Origin: Paraburkholderia ribeironis
GTDB lineage: Bacteria; Pseudomonadota; Gammaproteobacteria; Burkholderiales; Burkholderiaceae
Assembly (NCBI RefSeq): GCF_900019265.1
Contig: NZ_CYGX02000058.1
Coordinates: forward strand, 1-64,000
Reading direction: 5' to 3'
DNA length: 64,000 bases
A program made the position numbers and the translations under genes. The notes beneath the pieces are model-generated. The model did no database searches. It saw only the letters and a list, made by a program, of their open reading frames with translations, and was not told where the DNA came from. This document shows positions 26,431 to 36,500 of this stretch, piece after piece (within the stretch, counting starts at the first letter, position 1; each line of letters starts with the position of its first letter).

Positions 26431-27725
26431 TAACAATTCGCCCTAAGGACCGCGACGCGGTTCTGCAATCGCTGCGGGCCGGCGTCGTTCCTCGAGTAGG
26501 GCAACACTTGATTCAGGTGGGACGCCAGAAGGAACTTGACGCGTTGATTCAGGACATCGGCCGCGTCGCTGATGGCGGCTCAAGCTTCCGCTTAATAGTC
26601 GGGGAATACGGCGCTGGGAAGACTTTCTTCCTGAATCTCGTCAGGGCGATTGCACTCGAGAAAAAGCTCGTTACGGTTCATGCGGACCTTAACCCGGACC
26701 GTCGACTGCATGCATCTGGCGGCCAGGCCCGCTCGCTTTTCGCGGAACTGGTCAAGAACATGGCGACGCGAACGAAGCCGGAGGGTGGCGCTATAGCCGG
26801 CATCGTGGAGAAGTTCATAGGGCAGGCAAAGACCGAAGCAAAGGCGTCGGGGCGGACCAACGAAGAGGTCATCCGGGCTCAGTTGAACCAGTTGACTGAG
26901 ATGGTCAATGGATATGATTTCGCTGACGTCGTCGCCGCCTATTGCCGAGGGTTCGAAGAGAGCAACGAGCAGCTCAAGGGCGATGCGATTCGTTGGTTGC
27001 GGGGCGAGTTTTCGACAAAGACGGATGCCCGTGCTGCGCTCGGCGTGCGCACCATCATTGACGACGCGTCGATTTACGACCAGCTGAAGCTGATGGCGCG
27101 CTTCGTGAGGCTTGCCGGTTACAGCGGGTTGTTGGTTTGCCTGGACGAACTCGTCAATCTGTACAAGCTCGCCAATGTGCAGGCTCGCAATTCCAATTAC
27201 GAACAGATTCTTCGCATTCTCAACGATTCGCTCCAGGGCACTGCGGAGGGCCTCGGATTTGTCCTCGGTGGCACTCCGGAGTTTCTGCTGGACACGAAGC
27301 GGGGGCTATACAGCTATACGGCGCTCCAGTCGCGACTTGCCGAAAACACGTTCGCGACGGGCGGGCTCGTCGACTACACAGGTCCCGTTATCCGGCTGGC
27401 CAGCCTGACTCCTGAAGACTTTTACGTTCTGCTGGACAAGATTCGTCTCGTACATGCGTTTGGCGATGAAGCGAAGGCACAGCTTCCGAAGGACGCAATT
27501 GCAGCTTTCATGGGGCACTGCGCGATGCGCCTTGGCGACAACTACTTCCGCACGCCGCGCACTACGATTACCGCTTTCATCAATCTGCTGGCCGTCCTGG
27601 AGCAGAATCCAGCGGCCGACTGGCGGCAACTGATTGGAGCGCTGGAGGTAGCGAAGGATACTGGCGGGATGTCGGACTTTGCGATTGAGGGAGACGATGA
27701 GTTCGCCACCTTCCGCCTCAACTGA
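26427..27725 (+). CDS. sngB: Shango SngB-like BREX-type ATP-binding protein
   Basis: A 432-aa P-loop ATPase. Walker A reads VGEYGAGKTFFLNLV near residue 54, and Walker B is LLVCLDELVNLYKLAN near 236. The N-terminus RPKDRDAVLQSLRAGVVPRVG is typical of the BREX-system ATP-binding (BrxD/DUF2791-like) family. The C-terminus resembles the same family (YFRTPRTTITAFINLLAVLEQNP). The ATG overlaps the sngA stop (ATGA), and the stop overlaps the helicase start. This middle gene of the three-gene operon presumably couples the TerB component to the helicase. Confidence 0.87.
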   Translation: MITIRPKDRDAVLQSLRAGVVPRVGQHLIQVGRQKELDALIQDIGRVADGGSSFRLIVGEYGAGKTFFLNLVRAIALEKKLVTVHADLNPDRRLHASGGQARSLFAELVKNMATRTKPEGGAIAGIVEKFIGQAKTEAKASGRTNEEVIRAQLNQLTEMVNGYDFADVVAAYCRGFEESNEQLKGDAIRWLRGEFSTKTDARAALGVRTIIDDASIYDQLKLMARFVRLAGYSGLLVCLDELVNLYKLANVQARNSNYEQILRILNDSLQGTAEGLGFVLGGTPEFLLDTKRGLYSYTALQSRLAENTFATGGLVDYTGPVIRLASLTPEDFYVLLDKIRLVHAFGDEAKAQLPKDAIAAFMGHCAMRLGDNYFRTPRTTITAFINLLAVLEQNPAADWRQLIGALEVAKDTGGMSDFAIEGDDEFATFRLN

Positions 27726-29925
27726 TTCGGCGAGCTTCGACCTCCTGCACGAGAAGATACGACGGTGGGTCTGGAAGGAATGCTGGACGGAATTGCGCGA
27801 CGCTCAGGAGCGCGCAATTCCTGCGCTTATTGACGCGGACCGGGACGTCATTATCGCTGCGGCGACGGCGGCTGGAAAGACCGAAGCCGCTTTTTTCCCC
27901 ATCCTGTCAAACCTGCTGCGCGAGGAGCCGTGCAGCGGGTCGGTCCTCTACGTGAGTCCATTGAAGGCCCTCATTAACGACCAGTGGTCGCGCTTGGATA
28001 ACCTCTGCGAGGAGTTGGAAGTACCCGTGGTCGGCTGGCACGGAGACGTCGCGGCGAGTCGCAAGCAGCGCTTCTTCAAGAATGCGACGGGCATTCTTTT
28101 GATAACGCCCGAGTCGCTTGAGGCATTGTTCGTCAATCGAGGCTCATCGCTGCAAGCGGTATTCGGCCAGCTACGCTACATCGTCATCGACGAACTGCAT
28201 GCGTTCATCGGCTCGGAACGAGGAAAGCAGCTTCAGTCATTGATGTACCGAGTCGAGAGAGTATGCGGACGGGCTGTTCCGCGCGTCGGTCTGTCGGCGA
28301 CATTGGGCGACATGCAACTGGCAGCAAGCTTCCTGCGTCCGACCGATAGTGCCAGGGTTGAAATCATCGAATCGAAGAGCGCCAACCAGGAACTCAAAAT
28401 CCTGATTAAGGGCCTCCTGCTACGGCCGCCACGGGTGGAACTCGAGCCTGACATCGAGAACCCGACGCTTGAGGACATCTTGCCTGGCAGCGCGGTAGAT
28501 GTGGCGAACCATCTATATGGCGCTCTGCGTGGCTCGAACAATCTGATATTTCCCAATAGTCGCAAGCAGGTCGAGACATATGCCGACTTGTTGCGCCGAG
28601 CGTGCGAGCGAGATGGATATCCGAATGAATTCTGGCCCCACCATGGGAGCCTCTCAAAAGAGCTTCGTGAAGACGCTGAGCGGGCCCTTAAGGACGGGAC
28701 TAGACCGGCCAGTGCCATCTGCACGACGACGCTCGAACTCGGCATAGATATTGGTTCTGTGAAAAGCATCGCTCAGATAGGGCCACCGCCTTCCGTTGCA
28801 AGCCTGCGCCAGCGTTTGGGCCGCTCAGGGCGGCGTAAGGGGGAGCCTGCAATCCTGCGCGGCTACTGCGTCGAGGCGGAACTTACCTCAAAGTCCGGCT
28901 TCTCGGACCGGATTCGAGAAACTCTGGTTCAGTCGGTTGCAATGGTTCGCCTGTTAGTCGGCAGGTGGGTCGAGCCGCCGCGAACGGCCGGCATGCACGC
29001 TTCGACGCTTGTCCAGCAGATTCTATCTCTCATCGCTGAGCGTGGCGGCTGCACCGCAGGCCAGTTATGGAACTGTCTTGTCGCAAGCGGCACTTTCAAT
29101 GCGATAGACAAGTCGGCGTTCGCTGAGCTGCTGCAGTATATGGGAAAAATCGACCTGATAGTGCAGTCGTCGAATGGAGTGCTTCTACACGGTGGGGCCG
29201 GCGAGAAGCTCGTCAATCACTACGAGTTCTACGCCGCCTTTGCTACGGACGATGAGTTTCGTCTGGTCGCGAATGGGCGGCAACTGGGGAGCCTGCCAGT
29301 CGCGCATCCGCTGACCAAAGGACAGGGCCTGATATTTGGCGGCCGCCGGTGGCGAGTCCAGGAAGTGGACGAAGAGAGCAAGACCATCTATGTGGCACCT
29401 GACAAGGGTGGCGCTCCGCCTCAGTTCGATGGCAACGCAGCGATGGTACATGACGAAGTCCGCCGTGAAATGCGACGCATACTTGAGAGCGACGAGCCTG
29501 TGGGATTTCTTGATAAACGCGGACGCAATCTTTTGCAAGAGGCGCGTCAGTACTATGTGGACGCCCATCTGGCCTCAAGTGAGCTTTTCCAGGAGGGAGC
29601 CACAGTTTGCATCCCGACGTGGCGCGGTGACTGGGTCAATGACGCGCTGGCGCTACTGTTACGTGCAGAGAAAATCGACGCGTTCAATATGGGCATCACT
29701 GTTTGCGTTTCAGGCGGCGATGTCGAACGGACGCGCGATGCATTGTGGAGTATCGGGGGCCTGGACGCAGAATCCGCGTGCGACGCAGTCGGCCAGGTGG
29801 AAAACCTAGGCCGTGAGAAGTGGGACTGGGCCCTGCCGGTGAGTCTCAAGCTGAAGTCCTTCGCGTCCTTGAACTTGGATATTGAAGGCGCAATGGCGTT
29901 CGCGAGGACGTATTCAAGAGAGTAG
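27697..29925 (+). CDS. sngC: Shango SngC-like DEAD/DEAH helicase (Lhr-like)
   Basis: A 742-aa helicase started at ATG 27697 (MSSPPSASTDSASFD), 29 bp inside the ATPase gene. Superfamily-2 motifs are visible: AAATAAGKTEAAFFPIL (motif I), SPLKALINDQ (Ia), ITPESLEAL (Ib), VIDELHAF (II, DELH), LSATLGD (III), TTLELGIDIGSVKSIAQIGPPPSVASLRQRLGRSGRR (V-VI). The large C-terminal part resembles Lhr-type helicases. A DELH box with Lhr spacing fits the BrxHI-like helicases used in defence. It is the last gene of the three-gene set. Confidence 0.88.
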   Translation: MSSPPSASTDSASFDLLHEKIRRWVWKECWTELRDAQERAIPALIDADRDVIIAAATAAGKTEAAFFPILSNLLREEPCSGSVLYVSPLKALINDQWSRLDNLCEELEVPVVGWHGDVAASRKQRFFKNATGILLITPESLEALFVNRGSSLQAVFGQLRYIVIDELHAFIGSERGKQLQSLMYRVERVCGRAVPRVGLSATLGDMQLAASFLRPTDSARVEIIESKSANQELKILIKGLLLRPPRVELEPDIENPTLEDILPGSAVDVANHLYGALRGSNNLIFPNSRKQVETYADLLRRACERDGYPNEFWPHHGSLSKELREDAERALKDGTRPASAICTTTLELGIDIGSVKSIAQIGPPPSVASLRQRLGRSGRRKGEPAILRGYCVEAELTSKSGFSDRIRETLVQSVAMVRLLVGRWVEPPRTAGMHASTLVQQILSLIAERGGCTAGQLWNCLVASGTFNAIDKSAFAELLQYMGKIDLIVQSSNGVLLHGGAGEKLVNHYEFYAAFATDDEFRLVANGRQLGSLPVAHPLTKGQGLIFGGRRWRVQEVDEESKTIYVAPDKGGAPPQFDGNAAMVHDEVRREMRRILESDEPVGFLDKRGRNLLQEARQYYVDAHLASSELFQEGATVCIPTWRGDWVNDALALLLRAEKIDAFNMGITVCVSGGDVERTRDALWSIGGLDAESACDAVGQVENLGREKWDWALPVSLKLKSFASLNLDIEGAMAFARTYSRE

Positions 29926-30042
29926 CGTCGCCTGAGAAGTATTCGGCCCGCTGACGATGCTGTCGCGGCACGCTGGAAGCCTGCTGAGATAGCACAGTTG
30001 CCGTCTCGCGTGTGGCATGCAGTACGGTTACGGGGGAAGATA

Positions 30043-32379
30043 ATGCAGCTCGAACGCCTTGCAAAGATTCGCGAACACCGTATCTTCAAGGATTTTATCT
30101 GGCCACGAGGTCTTGAGGATTTCGGTCGATTCAATCTTATCTACGGCTGGAACGGTTCTGGGAAGACCACGCTGTCCGGCATTCTCAGAGCCATTCAAAC
30201 ATCGACGGCTATCCAGGAAGGCGTTGTAGATTTCGTTTTCGATGGAGCGGAGGTTTCGGGCAAGAAGCTCGGTTCAGCCGCCTTGCCGGCAGTCCGCGTG
30301 TTTAACAGAGAGACGGCGGCGCGAAACGTCTTCGAGAGCAGCAGTGGAACCTTTAGCCAGCTCCCTCCCGTATACGTTTTCGGCGAGGACAGCGCGGAAA
30401 AGCAGCGTCAACTGGACGCGCTGAAATCGGAGTTGCCAAAGCTGATTACCGTCGCGGAAAAGGCATCCGAGGAGGAAACGCGTGCGCAGAAAGTGGTCAA
30501 CGACTATGCAACAAACACCGCGCGCGCTATCAAGAATCTGTTGGTCGCTCCGGGAGGAGCATTCAACAACTATAATGCGGCCGACTTCAAGGAGAGAATG
30601 TCGCGTTTCAGTCAAACGCCAACGCCCGAACTGGAGATGAAAGCGCGAGAGACCTTGCTCTCTTTGAAGGATGCCACGCCTCTACCGACTATCGAGCTTT
30701 ATCCCGTCAACATTCCGGACGCATTGGACCTCCGAAGCGACGTCCGAGACGCGCTGTCGAGAACGGTTGTATCGAGCGTCATTGAGGAACTCGCTGCTAG
30801 CCCAGCGGTCAGTGATTGGGTTCGCAGCGGGCTTGCTATCCACACGCATGGCGAGGTCACCGAAACATGCAAGTTTTGTGAGCAGCCCTTGCCCGTGAAC
30901 CGGCTGCGGCGGCTTGAGGCGCACTTCAACGACGAATTCAGACGATTCACTCAGGACCTTCAGAATTTGGCCGGACGTATTGAGAGCGCAGCCAACCAAC
31001 TTGAGCGGACCAATCTCCCCGACGGCAGGGATGTATATCCCGAACTCCGTTCCGATTTTGAGTCGGAGCGTAAAAGCTATGAGCTCAACCTCTACAGCCT
31101 CCGCCAAGGCTTGCTGGCGCTCGCCAATGCCGTGAAAGTAAAGCAATCGCGCGTGTTTGAGGCGTTGGACCTAGAGGGCCTTCTCTTGGGGAGCGATGGC
31201 GTCCCGGTAGAAGACCAGTCATTCCTGAGCACCTTTATGCGTATCCTGAGCGCAGGAGCCCCTGCGTTGAGCGAATTCGTCGGTAAGCAAAAATTCGCTC
31301 GAATTGAACAGATTGTCGAGAGGCACAACGCGAACACGCGTTCTTTCGAGGAGAAGGTTAAGGCCGCTCGCGAAAGACTACACGACCACGAACTAGCTGT
31401 CGCTCTACCGGAATGGTGCGAAAAGCAGAAGGAACTGGAATCGACCACGAATGCTCGTGTTTCGGCCAACGAAGCGAAGGCGAACACCGAGCGCGAGATT
31501 CATGCACTGGAGGCCGACATCTTGAAACACCAGGAGCCTGCGGACGAACTCAATCGCGAGCTGCGCGCATATCTCGGGCACGATGACATTCAAGTCTCCG
31601 TCGAGGCTACAGGTTACAGGTTAGTCCGGCGAGGCAACGTAGCGACAAATCTCAGCGAAGGCGAGCGAACCGCGATTGCATTTCTCTACTTTCTGAAGTC
31701 GCTGCAGGACCGCTCATTCGACTTAAAGAACGGTATCGTGGTTGTGGACGACCCTATTTCGAGCCTCGACTCAAACGCTCTTTACAGCGCGTTCGGTTTC
31801 ATGAAGCGTCGGTTGTGCGATGCCGGTCAGCTGTTCGTGCTAACTCACAACTACACCTTCCTACGACAGGTTCGGAACTGGTTCGGATATATGAACCGGG
31901 GAAAAGCAAAGCAGGGATTTCCCGCGCGCTTTTACATGCTGCGCGCATCCTACATCGGCGGGCATAGAAGCTCGGCTATCGAGGCGATGGACCCCTTCCT
32001 GCGGAAGTACGAATCGGAGTACCACTATCTCTTCAAGAGAATTGTGGACGCGAGTGCGTTTCCGGGAGGAGGGCCTCTAGAAACGTACTACGAACTGCCG
32101 AACTTGGCGAGGCGCTTGCTCGAGGCGTTCCTGGTCTTCAAAATTCCGGACGAGGATACGCTGCACGCAAGGCTCGAAGCTATCGATTTCGACGGCCCGA
32201 AGAAAACGCGAATTCTGCGGTTCCTCGATACTCATTCTCATAGCGAGCAAATTGCAGAGGGGCACGACGATGCGTCAGCTCTCTCTGAAGCCCCAGACAT
32301 ACTCAAGGACCTGCTCGAGTTGATAGAGAAGTGCGACGCGGAACACTTCGGAAGGATGAGGCAAGCGCTTACCACGTAA
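30043..32379 (+). CDS. RloC-like ABC ATPase / anticodon-nuclease candidate
   Basis: A 778-aa protein from ATG 30043, with GGGGGAAGA upstream. The N-terminal ABC half has Walker A GWNGSGKTTLSGIL near residue 36. Coiled coils carry a single Cys-x2-Cys hook (CKFCEQPL) near 275, as in RloC. The C-terminal ABC half has LSEGERTAIAFLYFL and Walker B IVVVDDPISSLDS near 565. The tail contains Arg-x3-Glu (ARRLLEAFL) and, 37-39 residues later, His (DTHSHS). These mirror the Arg/Glu/His set of PrrC/RloC anticodon nucleases. The enzyme class is inferred. It is 117 bp downstream of the Shango helicase and may be read from the same promoter. Confidence 0.72.
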   Translation: MQLERLAKIREHRIFKDFIWPRGLEDFGRFNLIYGWNGSGKTTLSGILRAIQTSTAIQEGVVDFVFDGAEVSGKKLGSAALPAVRVFNRETAARNVFESSSGTFSQLPPVYVFGEDSAEKQRQLDALKSELPKLITVAEKASEEETRAQKVVNDYATNTARAIKNLLVAPGGAFNNYNAADFKERMSRFSQTPTPELEMKARETLLSLKDATPLPTIELYPVNIPDALDLRSDVRDALSRTVVSSVIEELAASPAVSDWVRSGLAIHTHGEVTETCKFCEQPLPVNRLRRLEAHFNDEFRRFTQDLQNLAGRIESAANQLERTNLPDGRDVYPELRSDFESERKSYELNLYSLRQGLLALANAVKVKQSRVFEALDLEGLLLGSDGVPVEDQSFLSTFMRILSAGAPALSEFVGKQKFARIEQIVERHNANTRSFEEKVKAARERLHDHELAVALPEWCEKQKELESTTNARVSANEAKANTEREIHALEADILKHQEPADELNRELRAYLGHDDIQVSVEATGYRLVRRGNVATNLSEGERTAIAFLYFLKSLQDRSFDLKNGIVVVDDPISSLDSNALYSAFGFMKRRLCDAGQLFVLTHNYTFLRQVRNWFGYMNRGKAKQGFPARFYMLRASYIGGHRSSAIEAMDPFLRKYESEYHYLFKRIVDASAFPGGGPLETYYELPNLARRLLEAFLVFKIPDEDTLHARLEAIDFDGPKKTRILRFLDTHSHSEQIAEGHDDASALSEAPDILKDLLELIEKCDAEHFGRMRQALTT

Positions 32380-32610
32380 CGAATTCATCAGCTAGGTCGG
32401 TCGCAACCGTAAGCGACGAATCGCAATGCGCTGCTAGCCCCTCACGCTGCAACGGCTTCGAGCGAGCCAACGTACGATTTCGTCGCCCGCATTTGCTTTT
32501 GAGCGGTGATGGGGCGCTGCTCGCCAAGACCGTCGTTATCACCGGACACCGTGTTGCTCGTCTCGGAGCGATGAGTGACCAACTGTTAAAGCCGACTTAC
32601 AAGGAATCGC

Positions 32611-33420
32611 ATGACCGTAGTCATTCCCAGATTGTTGACCGCCCCGGCAGTGGTCCTCATTGTCCGTCCGAGGGATAGCCAGAATGCCGAAGTTCTGGCG
32701 GAGCTACTTGTCGAGCGTCGCGAAGAGGACCCCTTCGAAGGGAGAGGCGGTTCGCAGGACCGGAAACTAACGCTAAGGTATATTTTGGTAGGTGGATGCC
32801 GCCTCAGCCCTCATGTTCGCAAAGGGGCATTCCACGCTTCCTACGACTCGGGGATGAAGACAGTGTCACTGACGTCACACACGCTCTATAACGGAGCGGT
32901 CGACTTGACGCTACCGGGTCTCGAAGGTAACGGTATAGGGTCCTACCTGATGAATGTCATCGTCAGTTGGGCCAAGCAGTTCCCAAGTGACACTACCGTC
33001 AATACCATCACGCTCCTTTCCCTCCAGGCTGTCGGTGACAACAAGGAACGGCGCAATAAATTTTACGAGCAATTCCGCATCGTATTTGACTACGACGACC
33101 CTACGACTCGAGCGGCAGGGAGGTCGCGTGATATGTTGACGAGTGCCCTCATTCCTCGTGAAAAGTGGAGCAGTAACATCGTGGCGCAGGACGTTGCGGA
33201 ATATGCACGAGAGCGCAATCTCGCATGTGAAAAGGCTGAGGAGCGCGCAAGGCTCGCCGATGCGGAAGTCGAGCGCCTCCGTCGCGTGCTTACGGAAGAA
33301 CGAATCAGGATGGAAAAGCACCACCGCCAGCGCGTCCAGCATGTAGCAGTACGCTTTCTTTTCGGTGCAGCGATAGCCTGCGTGGCGGCCGCATGGGTTA
33401 CATCGAGGGCTTTCTCCTAA
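32611..33420 (+). CDS. GNAT-like protein with C-terminal membrane anchor
   Basis: A 269-aa protein (MTVVIPRLLTAPAVVLIV). The segment LEGNGIGSYLMNVIVSWAKQF resembles the acetyl-CoA-binding loop and helix of GNAT acetyltransferases. It is followed by RRNKFYEQFRIVFDY in the position of the last GNAT strand. A coiled coil (AEERARLADAEVERLRRVLTEERIRMEKHH) then leads to one transmembrane helix (FLFGAAIACVAAAWV) at the C-terminus. I know of no characterised protein with this layout. It sits alone between the RloC-like and SIR2 genes on the same strand. Confidence 0.55.
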   Translation: MTVVIPRLLTAPAVVLIVRPRDSQNAEVLAELLVERREEDPFEGRGGSQDRKLTLRYILVGGCRLSPHVRKGAFHASYDSGMKTVSLTSHTLYNGAVDLTLPGLEGNGIGSYLMNVIVSWAKQFPSDTTVNTITLLSLQAVGDNKERRNKFYEQFRIVFDYDDPTTRAAGRSRDMLTSALIPREKWSSNIVAQDVAEYARERNLACEKAEERARLADAEVERLRRVLTEERIRMEKHHRQRVQHVAVRFLFGAAIACVAAAWVTSRAFS

Positions 33421-33565
33421 ATGGGCGCTTGCGGGCGGAAGTAAAGCGATTTCAATATCGACGTCGGCCGTCGACTGGAGCACTACGGATGTAGCCCGCC
33501 GCAGCGGCGTACTTCAAAGGCGAAGGCGGGAACCCGGTCACAGGGGCGGCGTGACTCACGATGCA

Positions 33566-36500
33566 ATGTCCAAGAGCAAGAGAATGAAAGACGATTCGAC
33601 CATACAAGAAGTTGTTGAACAGATTCCCAACGGCGTTCATCTCTATAGGATTCGAGAAGCCTTGGAAAGCGGCCATGCAGCCGTGATGGTCGGAGCCGGC
33701 TTTAGCCGCAATGCGGAGCACGAGAACCGGCTGCCAACTTGGTCCATGCTGATGGATGCTCTCCTTGCAGACCTCTATCCATCGGTTGACGCGAGACGTA
33801 TGGCTGCCGAGCGATTCGGCGGAATTAGCGGCATGCTTCGACTGGCGGAAGAATACGCAGTCGCGCGAGGGCGAGCGCAGCTCGACGCACGACTCCATCA
33901 ACTCCTGCCGGACGCGGGTGTCATCAATCCGGGACGACTTCATACCAAGCTTCTGTCATTGCCGTGGGCCGACGTCTACACGACGAACTATGACACGCTA
34001 TTGGAGCGAGCGCTCGACCAGGACCGGGGGGAGTTCATTCCAGAAATCAAGCGGCGATATCAAGTAGTGGTTGCCGCGCAAGAGGTGCCCTTTTCAAAGA
34101 GCAATGGGAGGCCGCGTGTCGTCAAACTGCACGGCAGTCTGCGCAGCGGCTCCCCGTTGATTCTGACAGAAGAAGACTACCGGTGCTACCCGAGTCGGTT
34201 CGCTCCGTTCATGAATACCGTTCAGCAGGCAATGCTGGAAAACGTATTCTGTCTCATCGGGTTCTCGGGAGACGACCCGAACTTTCTTCAGTGGACCGGG
34301 TGGGTCAGAGACCGACTCGGCGCGCAGACGCCACCAATTTACCTCATCACCGTCGGTGTGGTTCCGGACGGCCAGCGGCTCATTCTTGAGCGGCGCAACA
34401 TTTTCCCGATTCCCATCGAAGAACTTGGCAAGAAGGAAGGACAGATAGACTATGCTCAGGCCTTCGAGAAGCTCTTCGAATTTTGGACTCCATCGGTCGC
34501 CCCCCGTCGGGCACTTTGGCCGTATGACTACCCTCCCACGCCAAAAGGGCTGAACTTCAGCGGCCAGGAGTTGCTTGCTTGGGCTCGGTTCTCTAGGTCG
34601 AATAGAGAACAATATCCGGGTTGGCTTGTCGCCCCCGAACGCAACAGAGAGCGCATCAGGTTACGGTCCGGCTTACCGACCACAACGATGAGCTACCGTA
34701 AATTGGCAAGCGAATTGTCGCCGACATTCCGGCTTGTTCTTTTGTTCGAGGTCACATGGATACTCAGTGTCGCCCTTGAGGACGTGGACGAACTGCGCGC
34801 CACCGACATTGAGCAAGCACTAGAAGCGGAGTCGACCGCCGACAGCGAGTCCGGAGGCGTCGGCGGAGTTGATGAGAAAGATTTTGAGCCTTGGGGAGAC
34901 GAGGTCAAGTTTATTCGAGGCAATCTTACGGTAGCTTTAATGAGGAGCGCGAGACAACGCGGTGATATCGAAAAATTCAACAAATGGCAACGCGAGCTTG
35001 AGAGCTTACCTGCGCGCGCGAGGAATCCAGAGATGGAGTGCCAGGCATTCTACGAGGAGGTCCTGTTTCATATCGAGCGGCTGGACCCCGAGAAGGCGAT
35101 GCAGGCCCTCAAGAAACTCGAGGTCAGCGCTGAACGCGCTGACTTGTACTGGAGGATTCGGGTCGGAACAATCTTTGGAGAACTCGGTGTAATTCGGCGC
35201 GGACGAGAAATTGTTCGGAATGGCCTACATCAAATCCGAGAGGCTATACAGGCACAAGGAGAAACGCTGACCCTAGTGTCCCGAGAGCATTGGGCTGAGC
35301 GTGTATTAGACGCAATGTCGGCCGCTGTCGATGCCGCAGAACAAGAATCCGCTCGCAAGGTTGCGATGGGTCCACCGCCGAAGCGAGGCAAGGAGCAACA
35401 CACCCGAACACCGGATGTGACGCTGCACGACTTGATTCTCCGAGAGGAAGTCGATTCGACAAGACGGGAAAGCGAAGAGACCATTTATCGTGACGAGAAT
35501 GCGCGGGACCATATTGAGCATCCCAATACGCAACTGGACCTTCTCTCCTGCGAAATTGACAGAACGTCGGAAGTACTTGAAGAGCTAACCATCAAATTCG
35601 ACTCGCGTGTTGTTGCTGAAAAGCGATGGAACGTGCCGCTCGACCGCGACGCTGTGTTGGCCGCGAGAGCGTACGTTCGGCTGACGGAGGAAGTAGGCTA
35701 TGTGCCGGCCGTCGGCCCCGTGTCGCTATCCGGCGGGCATCTGGTCTCGAGTTTCAGAATCCTATCGTTTGTATTTCCCATATCGGCATGTCTCCGAATT
35801 CTCACTCGCGCCAATGGCGGCAGTGTATATACATCGCTGGAGCCGCTAACGCGCGCGCAAGTCGCGCGCTTGAGCGAGGAGCGCGCGATGCACCTGTACC
35901 AACTTTCGATTCGCGGGGTGAATGCGTGCATGAATCGCTCGTCGAGGGATTGGGACCGTCGAACCGAGACTTCAGTTCGGTTTTATTTGGAACTAGCGTC
36001 AAGGCTGCTGCTGAGGTTAGACAGTGCAAACGCCGATAGTGCCATCCAGCATGCGATGGGGTGGCATGCAAACGAAGCGCTTCGTGAGAACACGAGCTTG
36101 CACAGAGCATTCGCAAGCTTTTTCAAGCGAGTGGTGCAACTGCTGGAGCCGGTAGCGCTGCGAAAACGTAGTCTTGACTTGCTCAAGCTAAACCCTGACT
36201 CGGCTCTACTGAAGCGATTCCGCGATTGGCCGACTGCCGTTGCATCTCTTCCTTATGAAGTGGATGGAGTGTCAGCAGAGCCGGGATGCTCTGAGGCGGT
36301 CGATGTTGTCCTAGACCAATCTCGCCAGGCAAAAGCGGACGATGAAGATGCGAAAGCCTTCCATTTGGAGCGACTAGACTGGCTTTGGCGCAATGGCGCG
36401 ATGTCGGCGGACCAGGAACGAGCGTTCGCCGAATTCGTGTGGAAGAGCATTCCACACGATGCTCTCCCGAGCTATGTGGGCTTCTATCGTGGTGCTGTGT

